Shown one piece after another: positions 50,093 through 58,481 of a stretch of 64,000 bases of DNA. The stretch is taken from assembly GCA_031422335.1 (NCBI GenBank), contig JANOQW010000022.1, forward strand, positions 3,707 through 67,706. Direction: 5' to 3'. This stretch comes from Methylotenera_A sp031422335. Lineage in GTDB: Bacteria > Pseudomonadota > Gammaproteobacteria > Burkholderiales > Methylophilaceae. The notes under the pieces were generated by a model, which made no database searches, was not told the origin of the DNA, and saw only the letters and a list, made by a program, of their open reading frames with translations. The position numbers and the translations under genes are program-made. Every line of letters starts with the position of its first letter. Positions within the stretch are counted from its first letter, which is position 1.

Positions 50093-50129
50093 AGGCCTGT
50101 AAGTCAATATCCATGCAGCTTGCAGGGCA
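50093..50129 (+). repeat. 37-bp palindromic repeat, intergenic copy
   Basis: Left arm AGGCCTGTAAGTC, loop AATATCCATGC (identical to consensus), right arm AGCTTGCAGGGCA; about 31 of 37 positions match. It lies between the tetR-type gene and the PfkB kinase gene, which are both on the plus strand. Confidence 0.85.
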
Positions 50130-50233
50130 TCTATTTTCTCTCGTACTTTTTATCCTATTATTTAACATGATTACGCTTGCTAACTACGCCCTAGCTACAA
50201 GATAATAGCGTTTTAAAAAAATAGACCAAAATT

Positions 50234-51205
50234 ATGCACACGCTCATCTGCGGCTCGCTAGCTTACGACACTATTATGGTGTTTCAAGATAAATTTAAAA
50301 ACCATATTTTGCCTGATAAAATTCATGCGCTTAGCGTGGCGTTTTATGTGCCAGAGATGCGCCGCGAATTTGGTGGTACTGCTGGCAACATTGCTTATAA
50401 TTTGCAGCTATTAGAAGGTAAACCGATTATTATGGCCACTGTCGGCGAAGATTTTTCGCCCTATGCTAAGCGATTGATAGATAACAAATTAAATAGCACC
50501 CACATCAAAACTATTGCCAATAGTTTTACTGCCCAAGCGTTTATCACCACCGATATTGACGATAATCAAATTACCGCGTTTCACCCGGGTGCGATGGTGG
50601 AATCGCACCAAAATAGCGTCAAAAATGTGGCCGATGTGAGTCTGGCGATTATTGCGCCTGATGGTCGTGATGGTATGTTTCAGCATGCTAAAGAGTGCTT
50701 TGACGCGAGCATTCCATTTTTGTTTGATCCAGGCCAAGGTTTGCCAATGTTTAATGGCGAGGAGTTGTTACATTTTATTGAAATGGCCAGCTATTTAGCG
50801 GTAAACGACTATGAATCGCAGGTGATTCAGGATAAAACGGGCTTAAGTTTGGAGCAACTTGCGGCCAAAGTAAAAGCGCTCATTGTCACTTTAGGCGGTC
50901 AAGGCTCGCATATTTATGCCGATGGTCAACGCTTCGATATTCCATGCGTTAAAGCCGATAAGATTGTGGACCCAACAGGTTGTGGCGATGCCTACCGCGC
51001 GGGTTTGTTGTACGGCATGGCGCAAGGTTGGGATTGGCCAACCTGTGGTAGATTAGCTTCGACCATGGGTTCAATTAAAATTGCCAGCCGTGGTGGCCAA
51101 AACCACCAGCCTAGCCGTGCCGAGATTGAAGCGATTTATACACAAGCACTAGTAGATGAGGTTGGCTTAAACGAGCTGGTTACGAAAGAACAAACCAAGC
51201 AGTAA
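50234..51205 (+). CDS. PfkB-family carbohydrate/nucleoside kinase
   Basis: A 323-residue ribokinase-like kinase. FGGTAGNIAYNLQLLE (about residues 46-61) is the substrate-binding region; VDPTGCGDAYRAGLLYG (about 246-262) is the PfkB signature 2, with GCGD in place of the commoner GAGD, keeping the catalytic aspartate. The sequence is of the adenosine-kinase-like branch found in many betaproteobacteria; the substrate cannot be decided. It precedes a glycine-zipper lipoprotein gene by 21 bp. Confidence 0.85.
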   Translation: MHTLICGSLAYDTIMVFQDKFKNHILPDKIHALSVAFYVPEMRREFGGTAGNIAYNLQLLEGKPIIMATVGEDFSPYAKRLIDNKLNSTHIKTIANSFTAQAFITTDIDDNQITAFHPGAMVESHQNSVKNVADVSLAIIAPDGRDGMFQHAKECFDASIPFLFDPGQGLPMFNGEELLHFIEMASYLAVNDYESQVIQDKTGLSLEQLAAKVKALIVTLGGQGSHIYADGQRFDIPCVKADKIVDPTGCGDAYRAGLLYGMAQGWDWPTCGRLASTMGSIKIASRGGQNHQPSRAEIEAIYTQALVDEVGLNELVTKEQTKQ

Positions 51206-51226
51206 ATTTTTATTAAGGAGTTGGCA

Positions 51227-51679
51227 ATGAAGTTTTCAAAATTAATTTTAGTGGCATTTGTTGCAGTATTTTTAACCGCTTGCGCCAGCTCAAATTCTGG
51301 CAGTGTCTATAAACGTGATGATGCGCGCAAAGTGCAAACCGTAAAAACAGGTGTGGTAGAAAGCGTGCGCACGGTTAAATTAGAAGGCACCAAAACGCCG
51401 ATTGGTGCTGTGGCAGGTGGCGCCATTGGTGGTATTGCTGGTGGCAGTATTGGCAGCGGCCGTGGCAGTGCAATAGGCGCAGTGCTGGGCGCTGTTGTAG
51501 GCGGCCTTGCTGGCGCAGCCACTGAAGAAGTGGTGACTCGCAAAGATGCGCTGGAAATTACCGTAAAATTAGATGGCGGTGCGTTAATCGCCATCGTGCA
51601 AGAAGCGGATGAATCCTTTAAGCCTGGTGATAAAGTGCGTATTGTAGAAAATTCAGACACGTCACGCGTGACGCACTAA
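51227..51679 (+). CDS. Glycine-zipper 2TM outer-membrane lipoprotein (SlyB-like)
   Basis: A 150-residue lipoprotein: signal peptide with lipobox FLTAC (Cys 19), then a charged segment, and a glycine zipper (about 60-100; GAVAGGAIGGIAGGSIGSGRG), followed by a small beta domain (LEITVKLDGGALIAIVQEADESFKPGDKVRIV). This is the SlyB/PCP family layout. ATG 51227 is chosen because AAGGAG ends 6 bases upstream; a TTG at 51221 abuts the ribosome site. Downstream lies the Pho-box-like site of olsB. Confidence 0.88.
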   Translation: MKFSKLILVAFVAVFLTACASSNSGSVYKRDDARKVQTVKTGVVESVRTVKLEGTKTPIGAVAGGAIGGIAGGSIGSGRGSAIGAVLGAVVGGLAGAATEEVVTRKDALEITVKLDGGALIAIVQEADESFKPGDKVRIVENSDTSRVTH

Positions 51680-51695
51680 GTACTTTAGGCAATAT

Positions 51696-51713
51696 TTGTC
51701 ATCGTTTAGTCAT
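51696..51713 (+). promoter_or_regulatory. PhoB-box-like site upstream of olsB
   Basis: TTGTCAT (51696-51702), CGTT, TAGTCAT (51707-51713): two half-sites with the same 11-bp period as the phoB upstream box. A third degraded unit ACTTCAT falls exactly 11 bp on (51718-51724). It lies about 65 bp before the olsB start codon, the same distance as the phoB site from its gene. Confidence 0.65.
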
Positions 51714-51777
51714 CTAAACTTCATTAATTTTTCACCTTAGCCACCTAACATCTTTCCAAATTACAGGAGAGATGTTT

Positions 51778-52596
51778 ATGCTTAAAAAGCAGTTATCAGT
51801 ACAGGCTAATTTCAGCCAAAGCAATATCAATCAAGCTGGAATCAATCAAATAAGCGCGCAAGCGCTATCACAGAGCCGCCTGTATGTAAGCCTAGCTCGC
51901 AACGCCAGCGAGGTTGCAGAGGCACAAAGATTACGTTACAAAGTATTTTCTGAGGAAATGGGCGCAAATATTGCCAGCGGCAATAGCAAAAAAACTAGTG
52001 GCTTAGACGTAGATGGCTTTGATGATTTTTGTGATCACTTATTGGTGCGCGAAAGCACCACCCATCAAGTCATCGGCACTTATCGTATTTTAAACCCGCA
52101 CAAAGCTAATGAGGCAGGCGGCTATTACTCTGCAGGCGAATTTGATTTAAGCCGTTTAGCGCATTTGTCTAGTAGTATGGTCGAGGTTGGCCGCGCCTGC
52201 GTGCATCAAAATTATCGCCATGGCGGCACTATTAGTATGCTGTGGGCAGGTCTTGCCAAATACATGCAAGCGCACAATTATGAATACATGATAGGTTGCG
52301 GCAGCGTGCCGATTCATGATGGCGGCCACATGGCAGCCAGCTTGTATCACAGCCTGAAAGAAGATTATTTATCGCCAGCCGAATACCGCGTGTTTCCGCA
52401 TAACCCATTGCCGATTGAGGCGCTGAACAAAGATTTGCCAGTGATTTGCCCGCCGCTAATTAAAGGTTATTTGCGGCTTGGTGCCTATATTTGTGGCGCA
52501 CCCGCGTGGGATGCCGCTTTCAACACAGCCGATATGCTGGTAATGTTACCCTTATCTAAAATTAATAGCAGATATGCGGCGCATTTCTTAAAATAA
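51778..52596 (+). CDS. olsB: L-ornithine N-acyltransferase (OlsB-like)
   Basis: A 272-residue GNAT-fold acyltransferase that adds a 3-hydroxyacyl chain to the alpha-amino group of ornithine, giving lyso-ornithine lipid. EAQRLRYKVFSEEMGA (about residues 43-58), LVRESTTHQVIGTYRIL (about 85-101), VEVGRACVHQNYRHGGTISMLW (about 137-158) and LGAYICGAPAWDAAFNTADML are family landmarks. ATG 51778 gives a 7-base spacing to AGGAGA; ATG 51772 would be too close. The acyltransferase gene plsC/olsA follows by 1 bp. A PhoB-box-like site lies upstream. Confidence 0.88.
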   Translation: MLKKQLSVQANFSQSNINQAGINQISAQALSQSRLYVSLARNASEVAEAQRLRYKVFSEEMGANIASGNSKKTSGLDVDGFDDFCDHLLVRESTTHQVIGTYRILNPHKANEAGGYYSAGEFDLSRLAHLSSSMVEVGRACVHQNYRHGGTISMLWAGLAKYMQAHNYEYMIGCGSVPIHDGGHMAASLYHSLKEDYLSPAEYRVFPHNPLPIEALNKDLPVICPPLIKGYLRLGAYICGAPAWDAAFNTADMLVMLPLSKINSRYAAHFLK

Positions 52597-52597
52597 T

Positions 52598-53437
52598 TTG
52601 CAACAAAGCCATTTTTTAACTCGTTATTATCGAATATCGCGTATTTTAATTCACACTATTGTGGGGTTAACACTGGCGGCATTGGTGTTGCCGCTCATCA
52701 GCAAAAGCAGCAATCTTAAGCTAATTAAATGGTGGTGCGGCGGTTTGTTGCGGGCATTTAATATTAAAGTCAGCATGCATGGCGAAGTGCCTACAGCAGA
52801 CACCAATAGCGTCATGTTTGTCGCCAATCATATTTCTTGGTCAGATATTCACGCGCTCAATAGTATTATTCCACTACGTTTTATTGCAAAGTCGGACATT
52901 AAAAGCTGGCCAGTATTTGGCTATTTAGTGCGCAAAAGCAACACTATTTTTGTAGAGCGCGGCAAACGGCAAGAGGCTGGGCGCATTGTAGAGCTGACCA
53001 AGGATAGTTTGTTGGCTGGCGACAATGTGTGCTTTTTCCCTGAAGGTACGACAACAGACGGTACTGGTGCAGGCGGGCACGGTATTCAGGGGAATGATGT
53101 TAATCGAATGTCTCTGCAAGGCGCACCAGTATTGCCTTTCAAGAGCAGTGTTTTGCAAGCAGCGATTGATGCCAATGCCACGATTTGGCCGGTGGCGATA
53201 CGTTATTCGCATGCTGATGGCGGTACTAATACGCAAATGGCCTATGCGGGTGAGACGACGTTAGTAGAATCGATGCAGAATGTTTTACGGCAAAAAAATC
53301 CCGCAGTTGCACTGCATTTTTTAACCCCTATTCAAACAAAAGGCCAACACAGGCGCGATATCACTAAAGCGGCTTATGATGCGATTGTTACTAAACTTAA
53401 TGCGCTACATCGCGTGGGTCGTGATTTACTTGTGTAA
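52598..53437 (+). CDS. olsA: Lysophospholipid/lyso-ornithine-lipid acyltransferase (OlsA/PlsC family)
   Basis: A 279-residue 1-acyl-glycerol-phosphate acyltransferase-type protein with one N-terminal hydrophobic segment (about residues 15-35). The catalytic NHISWSD (HX4D, about residues 77-83) and FPEGTTTDGTG (about 146-156) are intact. Being directly downstream of olsB, it probably esterifies lyso-ornithine lipid, though PlsC activity is equally possible. Start: TTG 52598, one base after the olsB stop; no ATG or GTG is available before the membrane helix. The last 41 bp overlap the 3' end of the converging apaH gene. Confidence 0.85.
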   Translation: MQQSHFLTRYYRISRILIHTIVGLTLAALVLPLISKSSNLKLIKWWCGGLLRAFNIKVSMHGEVPTADTNSVMFVANHISWSDIHALNSIIPLRFIAKSDIKSWPVFGYLVRKSNTIFVERGKRQEAGRIVELTKDSLLAGDNVCFFPEGTTTDGTGAGGHGIQGNDVNRMSLQGAPVLPFKSSVLQAAIDANATIWPVAIRYSHADGGTNTQMAYAGETTLVESMQNVLRQKNPAVALHFLTPIQTKGQHRRDITKAAYDAIVTKLNALHRVGRDLLV

Positions 53438-54215
53438 TCGCCCGCGTTTCCAAATCCATCGCCGTCAATTGCCCGCCCCACAAACAGCCGGTATCTAGCG
53501 CGTGAACATTATTGCGCTGACGTAAACCGAGTGCCGACCAATGGCCACAAATGATATTTGCGTTGGTTGATTTTCTATTCGGCACGTCAAACCACGGTAA
53601 GTAAGCCACTGGAATATCTGGCAGCTCACCCTTAAATGCAAACTCCATTTCGCCCTCGGCAGTGCAAATACGCATGCGCGTAAACGCATTGGTGATAATA
53701 CGTAACCTATCCATACCTACCAAATCTGGCTGCCATTGACTTGGCTGGCTGCCATACATATTGGCCAAAAAGTATTGATAATCGCCAGATTGCAGCACTG
53801 TTTCTACTTCGCGCGCGTAGCTTAAAGATTCAGAAATGGTCCATTGCGGCAGTAAGCCAGCGTGCAGCATGACATGGTTTTTTTCAACAATCATCAATGG
53901 TTGATGCCGCAACCACTTAAATAGAGCATGGCTGTCAGGCGCATCCACACTGGCTTGCAGCGTATCGCCTTTATGCGCGGCTTTAAGGCCATGCACCACC
54001 GCAAGTGCATGTAAATCGTGGTTACCCAGTACAATTTTAAGCGAATCCTGATACTGATAACACCAGCGCAATACTTCGAGTGAGCCGCTACCACGATTAA
54101 TTAAATCGCCCACCAGCCACAAAGTATCGTTCTTGGCGTTAAATTGTAGGCGCGCTAATAATGCCATCAACGCATGATAACAGCCTTGAATATCGCCAAT
54201 TGCATAAGTTGCCAT
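53397..54215 (-). CDS. apaH: Symmetrical bis(5'-nucleosyl)-tetraphosphatase
   Basis: A 272-residue metallophosphoesterase that splits Ap4A into two ADP. Motifs: YAIGDIQGCYHAL (residues 4-16), WLVGDLINRGSGSLEVL (about 33-49), VLGNHDLHALAV (about 61-72) and CGHWSALGL (about 223-231). It also acts in RNA decapping in E. coli. The stop codon lies inside the 3' end of the convergent olsA gene, a 41-bp antisense overlap. It is preceded by the terminator of the cytochrome c5 gene and so is a separate unit. Confidence 0.95.
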   Translation of the reverse strand: MATYAIGDIQGCYHALMALLARLQFNAKNDTLWLVGDLINRGSGSLEVLRWCYQYQDSLKIVLGNHDLHALAVVHGLKAAHKGDTLQASVDAPDSHALFKWLRHQPLMIVEKNHVMLHAGLLPQWTISESLSYAREVETVLQSGDYQYFLANMYGSQPSQWQPDLVGMDRLRIITNAFTRMRICTAEGEMEFAFKGELPDIPVAYLPWFDVPNRKSTNANIICGHWSALGLRQRNNVHALDTGCLWGGQLTAMDLETRAITQVNHDPRDVAH

Positions 54216-54264
54216 TACTGTTAGTTTACCTTATCGTCGCGTGTATGCCCAAAATAGCGGCCAC

Positions 54265-54292
54265 AAAAAAGCCGCTTAGATAAGCGGCTTTT
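54265..54292 (-). terminator. Rho-independent terminator after the cytochrome c5 gene
   Basis: Minus strand AAAAGCCGCTTA, TC loop, TAAGCGGCTTTTTT: a 12-bp stem with T-tract, 18 bases beyond the cytochrome c stop codon. Confidence 0.9.
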
Positions 54293-54309
54293 CAAATCAC
54301 CATGAATAC

Positions 54310-54786
54310 TTATTTTTCAGTTTTAACAAATTTAAAATCTGCACCTGCGCCATTGGCCATGTCAGCCACGGCACTGGCTACTTCATCGTCAGTTAAAGCT
54401 GAATTACCACCACGTGCTGGCATGCTGCGGATGCCTTCAATCGCGTGTTTAGTAAGCGTTGCATACCCTAACGCAATACGCGGTGCCCATTGCTCTTTAT
54501 TGCCTATCATCGGTGCATTTAACATGCCAGAAACATGGCAAGCTGCACAGGCAGCTTGTACAATCTCTGCGCCGGTTCTTTCCACATTTGCCACTGCCAC
54601 AGGCGCTACCTCTACTACCGCCTCTGGTTTAATATTTGCAGCTACGGTAGCTACTGGTGCAGCCACTTCATCTACTGGCTTGCCAACAATAAGCGCAACC
54701 ACTATTGCTGCGACTAATAATAAGCCAAAAATAATAACCATAGGTTGCAAGGTGCTGGGTGCTTGGTGTTGGTCGTGGTTGCTCAT
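54310..54786 (-). CDS. Membrane-anchored cytochrome c5 family protein
   Basis: A 158-residue monoheme cytochrome. An uncleaved N-terminal helix (about residues 14-36, MVIIFGLLLVAAIVVALIVG) anchors it; a Val/Ala-rich linker (about 40-70) leads to the heme domain with CAACHVSG (about residues 84-91) and the methionine ligand in IRSMPARGGN (about 120-129). Likely electron donor to the terminal oxidase encoded next to it. Preceded on the same strand by a tRNA gene and the ctaB end, with its own terminator. Confidence 0.9.
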   Translation of the reverse strand: MSNHDQHQAPSTLQPMVIIFGLLLVAAIVVALIVGKPVDEVAAPVATVAANIKPEAVVEVAPVAVANVERTGAEIVQAACAACHVSGMLNAPMIGNKEQWAPRIALGYATLTKHAIEGIRSMPARGGNSALTDDEVASAVADMANGAGADFKFVKTEK

Positions 54787-54930
54787 GGTGCTTTCCTTAA
54801 ATAAAATCTAAAATAATAGTTAAAAATTAGGGCTTAGTCTTAAGTTGTTGTTATTTTTTACTTACATTAGTGTATCAAAACATGTATATCAAAGCGACTT
54901 TGTTATAATGCGGCAATTATTAATTTATTT

Positions 54931-55007
54931 GCGCCCGTAGCTCAGCTGGATAGAGTGTTGGTTTCCGAAGCCAAAGGTCGTGGGTTCGACTCCCGCCGGG
55001 CGCACCA
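54931..55007 (+). tRNA. tRNA-Arg (anticodon CCG)
   Basis: A complete 77-base cloverleaf including encoded CCA: acceptor GCGCCCG paired with CGGGCGC, D-arm GCTCAGCTGGATAGAGT, anticodon stem TTGGT / GCCAA with loop TTCCGAA (anticodon CCG at 54965-54967), T-arm with GTTCGAC. It reads CGG codons. A TATAAT -10 lies 22-27 bases upstream (54904-54909). The 3' end is only 6 bp from the stop codon of the convergent ctaB gene. Confidence 0.97.
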
Positions 55008-55012
55008 AAAAA

Positions 55013-55918
55013 TTATAGTCGATACAGCCAGTAATGATCCACCAGCAAGGCAGCAAAAAGTAAGGTTAAGTACAGAATAGAAAACTTAAACATGCTTTTT
55101 GCCAGCGCATCAGAATATTTGCAATACAAGCTATAAGCGTACCACATAAAAATTGCGTTTAATATGGCGCTAGAAGCCAAGTAAATAAATCCGCTCATGC
55201 GGATGGCAAATGGCATTAAAGTGACTGCCACCAAAATAATGGTGTACAACAAAATTTGTAAGCGCGTATATTCCTCGCCATGCGTCACTGGCAACATGGG
55301 CAAGCCAGATTTTGCATATTCGTCACGGCGATAAAGTGCCAGCGCCCAAAAATGCGGCGGTGTCCAAGCAAATATAATCAGCACTAAAATCCACGCTTCG
55401 GCAGAAACTACGCCAGTGACTGCGGCCCAGCCAAGTGCAGGTGGCATGGCGCCAGATAAGCCGCCAATCACAATATTAAGCGGCGTGGCTGGTTTTAAAA
55501 AAATGGTATAAATAATGGCGTAGCCAACAAAAGTTGCCAGCGTGAGCCACATGGTGAGTGGATTCACAAATATATATAAAATAGCCAAGCCTATGCTGGC
55601 CATTAAGCTGGCGAATATAAAAGTCTGTTTAGATGTCACTTGGCCCGTAGGCAGCGGTCTGCCGCGTGTGCGTGCCATTTTGGCGTCAATCGCTTGCTCT
55701 ACCAAACAATTAAAGGCCGCCGCCGCACCAGAGGCCATGCCTATACCAACGGTGGCAGCAAGTAATATTTGCAGCGGCACCATGCCAGGCGTGGCTAAAA
55801 ACATGCCAATCATCGCGGTGAACACAATGAGCATAGTGACGCGGGGCTTGCATAAAGCGAGAAAGTTACTAAAACTTGATCTTGCTGGTTGCATGTTCAT
55901 TTCAGTCGCTGCGCTCAT
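55013..55918 (-). CDS. ctaB: Protoheme IX farnesyltransferase (heme O synthase)
   Basis: A 301-residue polytopic UbiA-family prenyltransferase turning heme B into heme O. FNCLVEQAIDAKMARTRGRPLP (about residues 69-90) contains the first aspartate-rich site; FAWTPPHFWALALYRRDEYAKSGLPMLPVTHG (about 189-220) is diagnostic. About nine helices. It follows ctaA by 36 bp; together they make heme A for the aa3-type oxidase. Also known as cyoE in other contexts; ctaB is used because of the cta context. Confidence 0.96.
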   Translation of the reverse strand: MSAATEMNMQPARSSFSNFLALCKPRVTMLIVFTAMIGMFLATPGMVPLQILLAATVGIGMASGAAAAFNCLVEQAIDAKMARTRGRPLPTGQVTSKQTFIFASLMASIGLAILYIFVNPLTMWLTLATFVGYAIIYTIFLKPATPLNIVIGGLSGAMPPALGWAAVTGVVSAEAWILVLIIFAWTPPHFWALALYRRDEYAKSGLPMLPVTHGEEYTRLQILLYTIILVAVTLMPFAIRMSGFIYLASSAILNAIFMWYAYSLYCKYSDALAKSMFKFSILYLTLLFAALLVDHYWLYRL

Positions 55919-55954
55919 TGAATCTCTCTAGTTTTATCTCTTTATTAATTGCAA

Positions 55955-56941
55955 TTAGGCTTTTAAAGCAGTTATTTTTGAATTTAATACCACGACTGAA
56001 ATCAGCAATAAAGCCGCGCCTATATTATGCCCTACTGCTAGCGCTAGGGGAAGATGTAACACTAAATTGGCGATGCCTAAAATAATTTGAACCGCCAATA
56101 AACCCAGCATAATCAACGCGATTTTTTTGAGTAGTGGCTGTTTGAGTAAGCTTGAACCCAGCCAACCAAGATATATAAATGTGACTAATGCGCCGATACG
56201 ATGTGTCCACTGAATGGCTGTGTAAGCTGCCAATGGCAAGGGTTTTCCATCGTTACCCACACCTAGCTCACGAAACCAATTAAAGGCATTACTAAAGTCC
56301 ATCTCAGGAATCCACATGCCATGACAGGTAGGAAAATCGGTGCAGGCCAAGGCCGCGTAGTTAGTGCTTGTCCAGCCACCTAAAAATATTTGCATAAATA
56401 ATACAACTATTGCGCCACGAATGCCGAAACGTACTGCCGGTGATAGTTGAATATGGCTAGCGATGGCACCCCAGTGACGATGGCATAACCAAGTAAGAAT
56501 TGCCAGCGTACTCATGCCGCCAATTAAATGCGCACTGACAATAATCGGTCGTAATAATAGGGTCACTGTCCACATCCCTAATGCTGCCTGAAAAACAATC
56601 AGTGCCAATAAAAAACTCGGTAACCATTTAGCAACTTTAATTTCATCACGCTTACGCCAAGCTTGTACGAAAATTGCCAGCACCAGCAACCCCAGAGCAC
56701 CTGCAAGATAGCGGTGAATCATCTCCTTCCAAGCTTTGCCATGCTCAATGGGAGATTCTGGATACGTAACTTGTGCGTGCGCAATGGCACTTTCGCTTTG
56801 CGGCACGGTGAGAGTACCATAGCAACCTGGCCAATCAGGGCAGCCCAAACCTGCATCAGCCAGTCTGACATAAGCACCAAATCCTACTACGCAAACTGCC
56901 AACAGGGTAGCCCACAATACTAATATATTAAACGTACGCAT
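55955..56941 (-). CDS. ctaA: Heme A synthase (COX15/CtaA)
   Basis: A 328-residue eight-helix membrane protein that oxidises heme O to heme A. YVRLADAGLGCPDWPGCYG (about residues 25-43) and the second-half TDFPTCHGMWIPEM (about 194-207) are the conserved cysteine-containing loops; heme-ligand histidines lie in EMIHRYLAG and QWTHRIGAL. It lies between the Sco-like gene and ctaB. Secure. Confidence 0.95.
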   Translation of the reverse strand: MRTFNILVLWATLLAVCVVGFGAYVRLADAGLGCPDWPGCYGTLTVPQSESAIAHAQVTYPESPIEHGKAWKEMIHRYLAGALGLLVLAIFVQAWRKRDEIKVAKWLPSFLLALIVFQAALGMWTVTLLLRPIIVSAHLIGGMSTLAILTWLCHRHWGAIASHIQLSPAVRFGIRGAIVVLFMQIFLGGWTSTNYAALACTDFPTCHGMWIPEMDFSNAFNWFRELGVGNDGKPLPLAAYTAIQWTHRIGALVTFIYLGWLGSSLLKQPLLKKIALIMLGLLAVQIILGIANLVLHLPLALAVGHNIGAALLLISVVVLNSKITALKA

Positions 56942-57001
56942 TTCTTTACTTTCGTTTATCTTAAGTTTAACTAGATTCTTACCAGACCCTTAACTAGGCT
57001 A

Positions 57002-57598
57002 TTAACCAGCCCAGGAATTTTTAAGCAAACGCGTTAAATCGCTGCGTAAACCTTTGGGGTCAAATTTATCTGGGTAACTCATCATCAAATTTCCTAATGG
57101 GTCCACCAAGAACACATTGCCTTTTCTAGCATCAAATTCAGCAGAAAATTTAACCATTTCAGCATCGACACCCACCAAAATAACCAAATCAGGGTATTTT
57201 TTTTGAATGTCACTATAGGCCTGCAAGCCAATATCGGCGGGCACTAGCAGCACACGCTGTACACGGTCAATATCTTTGTTAATTGAGGTATGCACTTGCT
57301 TTAGCATGTGCACGCGCGCAGCGCAGACTTCAGCACAGCCTGTGGCATCAACAGTTACCAGATTCCAAATTTTGTTCCATTGTTCAGGCTTAAACGCTTT
57401 GCCTTGTAAATCTTTTAGCATGGGAATCTGCAAGCTTTTTGGTGGTTGTACTAAATTGCCATAACTTTTACCAGTGGGTTTTAAATCAATAAAATGTAGC
57501 AAAACTGCCATGGTAAAAGGTAAAACAAATACCAATATAAGCAGGTAAAATGTTTTCATACTTCTTGGTTTTGATTGGTCTTGAATCGGCTCAGACAT
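57002..57598 (-). CDS. Sco/thioredoxin-like cytochrome oxidase assembly protein (atypical)
   Basis: A 198-residue protein with one N-terminal membrane helix (about residues 16-38) and a periplasmic thioredoxin-like domain. CAEVC (about residues 90-94) matches the CxxxC copper motif of Sco1, but the third Sco ligand, a histidine in a DHS-type motif before the last strand, is not seen: the region reads NVFLVDPLGNLMMSYP. So copper delivery by the usual chemistry is doubtful; a thiol role is possible. ATG 57598 lies 4 bp after the SURF1 stop codon; a TTG at 57613 is an alternative. Confidence 0.8.
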   Translation of the reverse strand: MSEPIQDQSKPRSMKTFYLLILVFVLPFTMAVLLHFIDLKPTGKSYGNLVQPPKSLQIPMLKDLQGKAFKPEQWNKIWNLVTVDATGCAEVCAARVHMLKQVHTSINKDIDRVQRVLLVPADIGLQAYSDIQKKYPDLVILVGVDAEMVKFSAEFDARKGNVFLVDPLGNLMMSYPDKFDPKGLRSDLTRLLKNSWAG

Positions 57599-57602
57599 GC
57601 AA

Positions 57603-58349
57603 TTAACGCTCAACTTTCTTAATATTTAATACGATATAAATCACTAGCAGCGTCAGCGCAAAACCAAACCATTGGTAGGCATAACCCAAATGCATGGTGA
57701 CCCGCTCGCCAGGTGGCGCCCAATTTCTAACAAAGCCACCAGCGTTACTTTTTGCATCTAGCCGCACCACAAAAGGTTGCACCACAAATGGCACCGATTT
57801 CGCATAACGTGCCATGTCTAAATTTTGCCAAACTGGCTGCCAAACACCATCAACGGCTGGTGGCGTATCCATAGTGAAGAATTTACTGGCTGGCAGCCCA
57901 ATATCACCTTCTATTTGTTGCTTACCTTGCGGCGTTTCTATGGTGGGTGGCTCAGGCACTTCTCCCACATTGGCGGCGGTTCTAGGCACCCAACCACGGT
58001 TTACCAGCACGTAAGTATTGCTGCCTTCAACTTGCATCGGCGTTAACACATGAAAACCAGCTACGGTATTTTGTACTTGGTTATCGAGCAATAATTGATA
58101 GCGCGTATCGAATTGTCCAGCAAATTTAACCCGCTTATAACGCCAAGTTTCCAGCGTTTCATTTTTTAGGTCCGCTATTTTAGTAGGAAGCGCCACTGCT
58201 GGGTCGCTCAAACGCGCAGTCAGTTGCGTTTGCAAGTTACGTCTTGTATCCGCTTTGTTGTATTGCCACAACCCCAATTTGATACAGACTCCCAACATAA
58301 GCGCGGTGGCTAATGTCATCCAAATACTTGGGCGGAACGTATATTTCAA
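57603..58349 (-). CDS. SURF1 family cytochrome oxidase assembly protein
   Basis: A 248-residue protein with transmembrane helices at both ends (about residues 8-27 and 220-242) and a periplasmic domain: LLDNQVQNTVAGFHVLTPM, VLVNRGWVPR (about 118-127) and the C-terminal HLGYAYQWFGFALTLLVIY are SURF1 hallmarks. It helps insert heme A into subunit I. It starts with TTG 58349, with GAGGA about 10 bases upstream; no ATG lies near. Divergent from the DUF2909 gene. Confidence 0.92.
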   Translation of the reverse strand: MKYTFRPSIWMTLATALMLGVCIKLGLWQYNKADTRRNLQTQLTARLSDPAVALPTKIADLKNETLETWRYKRVKFAGQFDTRYQLLLDNQVQNTVAGFHVLTPMQVEGSNTYVLVNRGWVPRTAANVGEVPEPPTIETPQGKQQIEGDIGLPASKFFTMDTPPAVDGVWQPVWQNLDMARYAKSVPFVVQPFVVRLDAKSNAGGFVRNWAPPGERVTMHLGYAYQWFGFALTLLVIYIVLNIKKVER

Positions 58350-58481
58350 ACTTCAAATCCTCTATTGCAACTTAAGCGAATTGCTGCGGGTCTACTAAAT
58401 TGCTACATTGCGCATTTAATTGCATAATTTGTTTGATTACTGCTTTAATTGCGCATCCTATAACTACAAAAAGAGCACACT

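Noticed and set aside
57216..57247. Another copy of the 37-bp palindrome in the Sco-like gene
   Set aside because: Only the left arm and half of the loop match (GCCTGCAAGCCAATATC); the rest diverges and the frame differs from the other coding copies.
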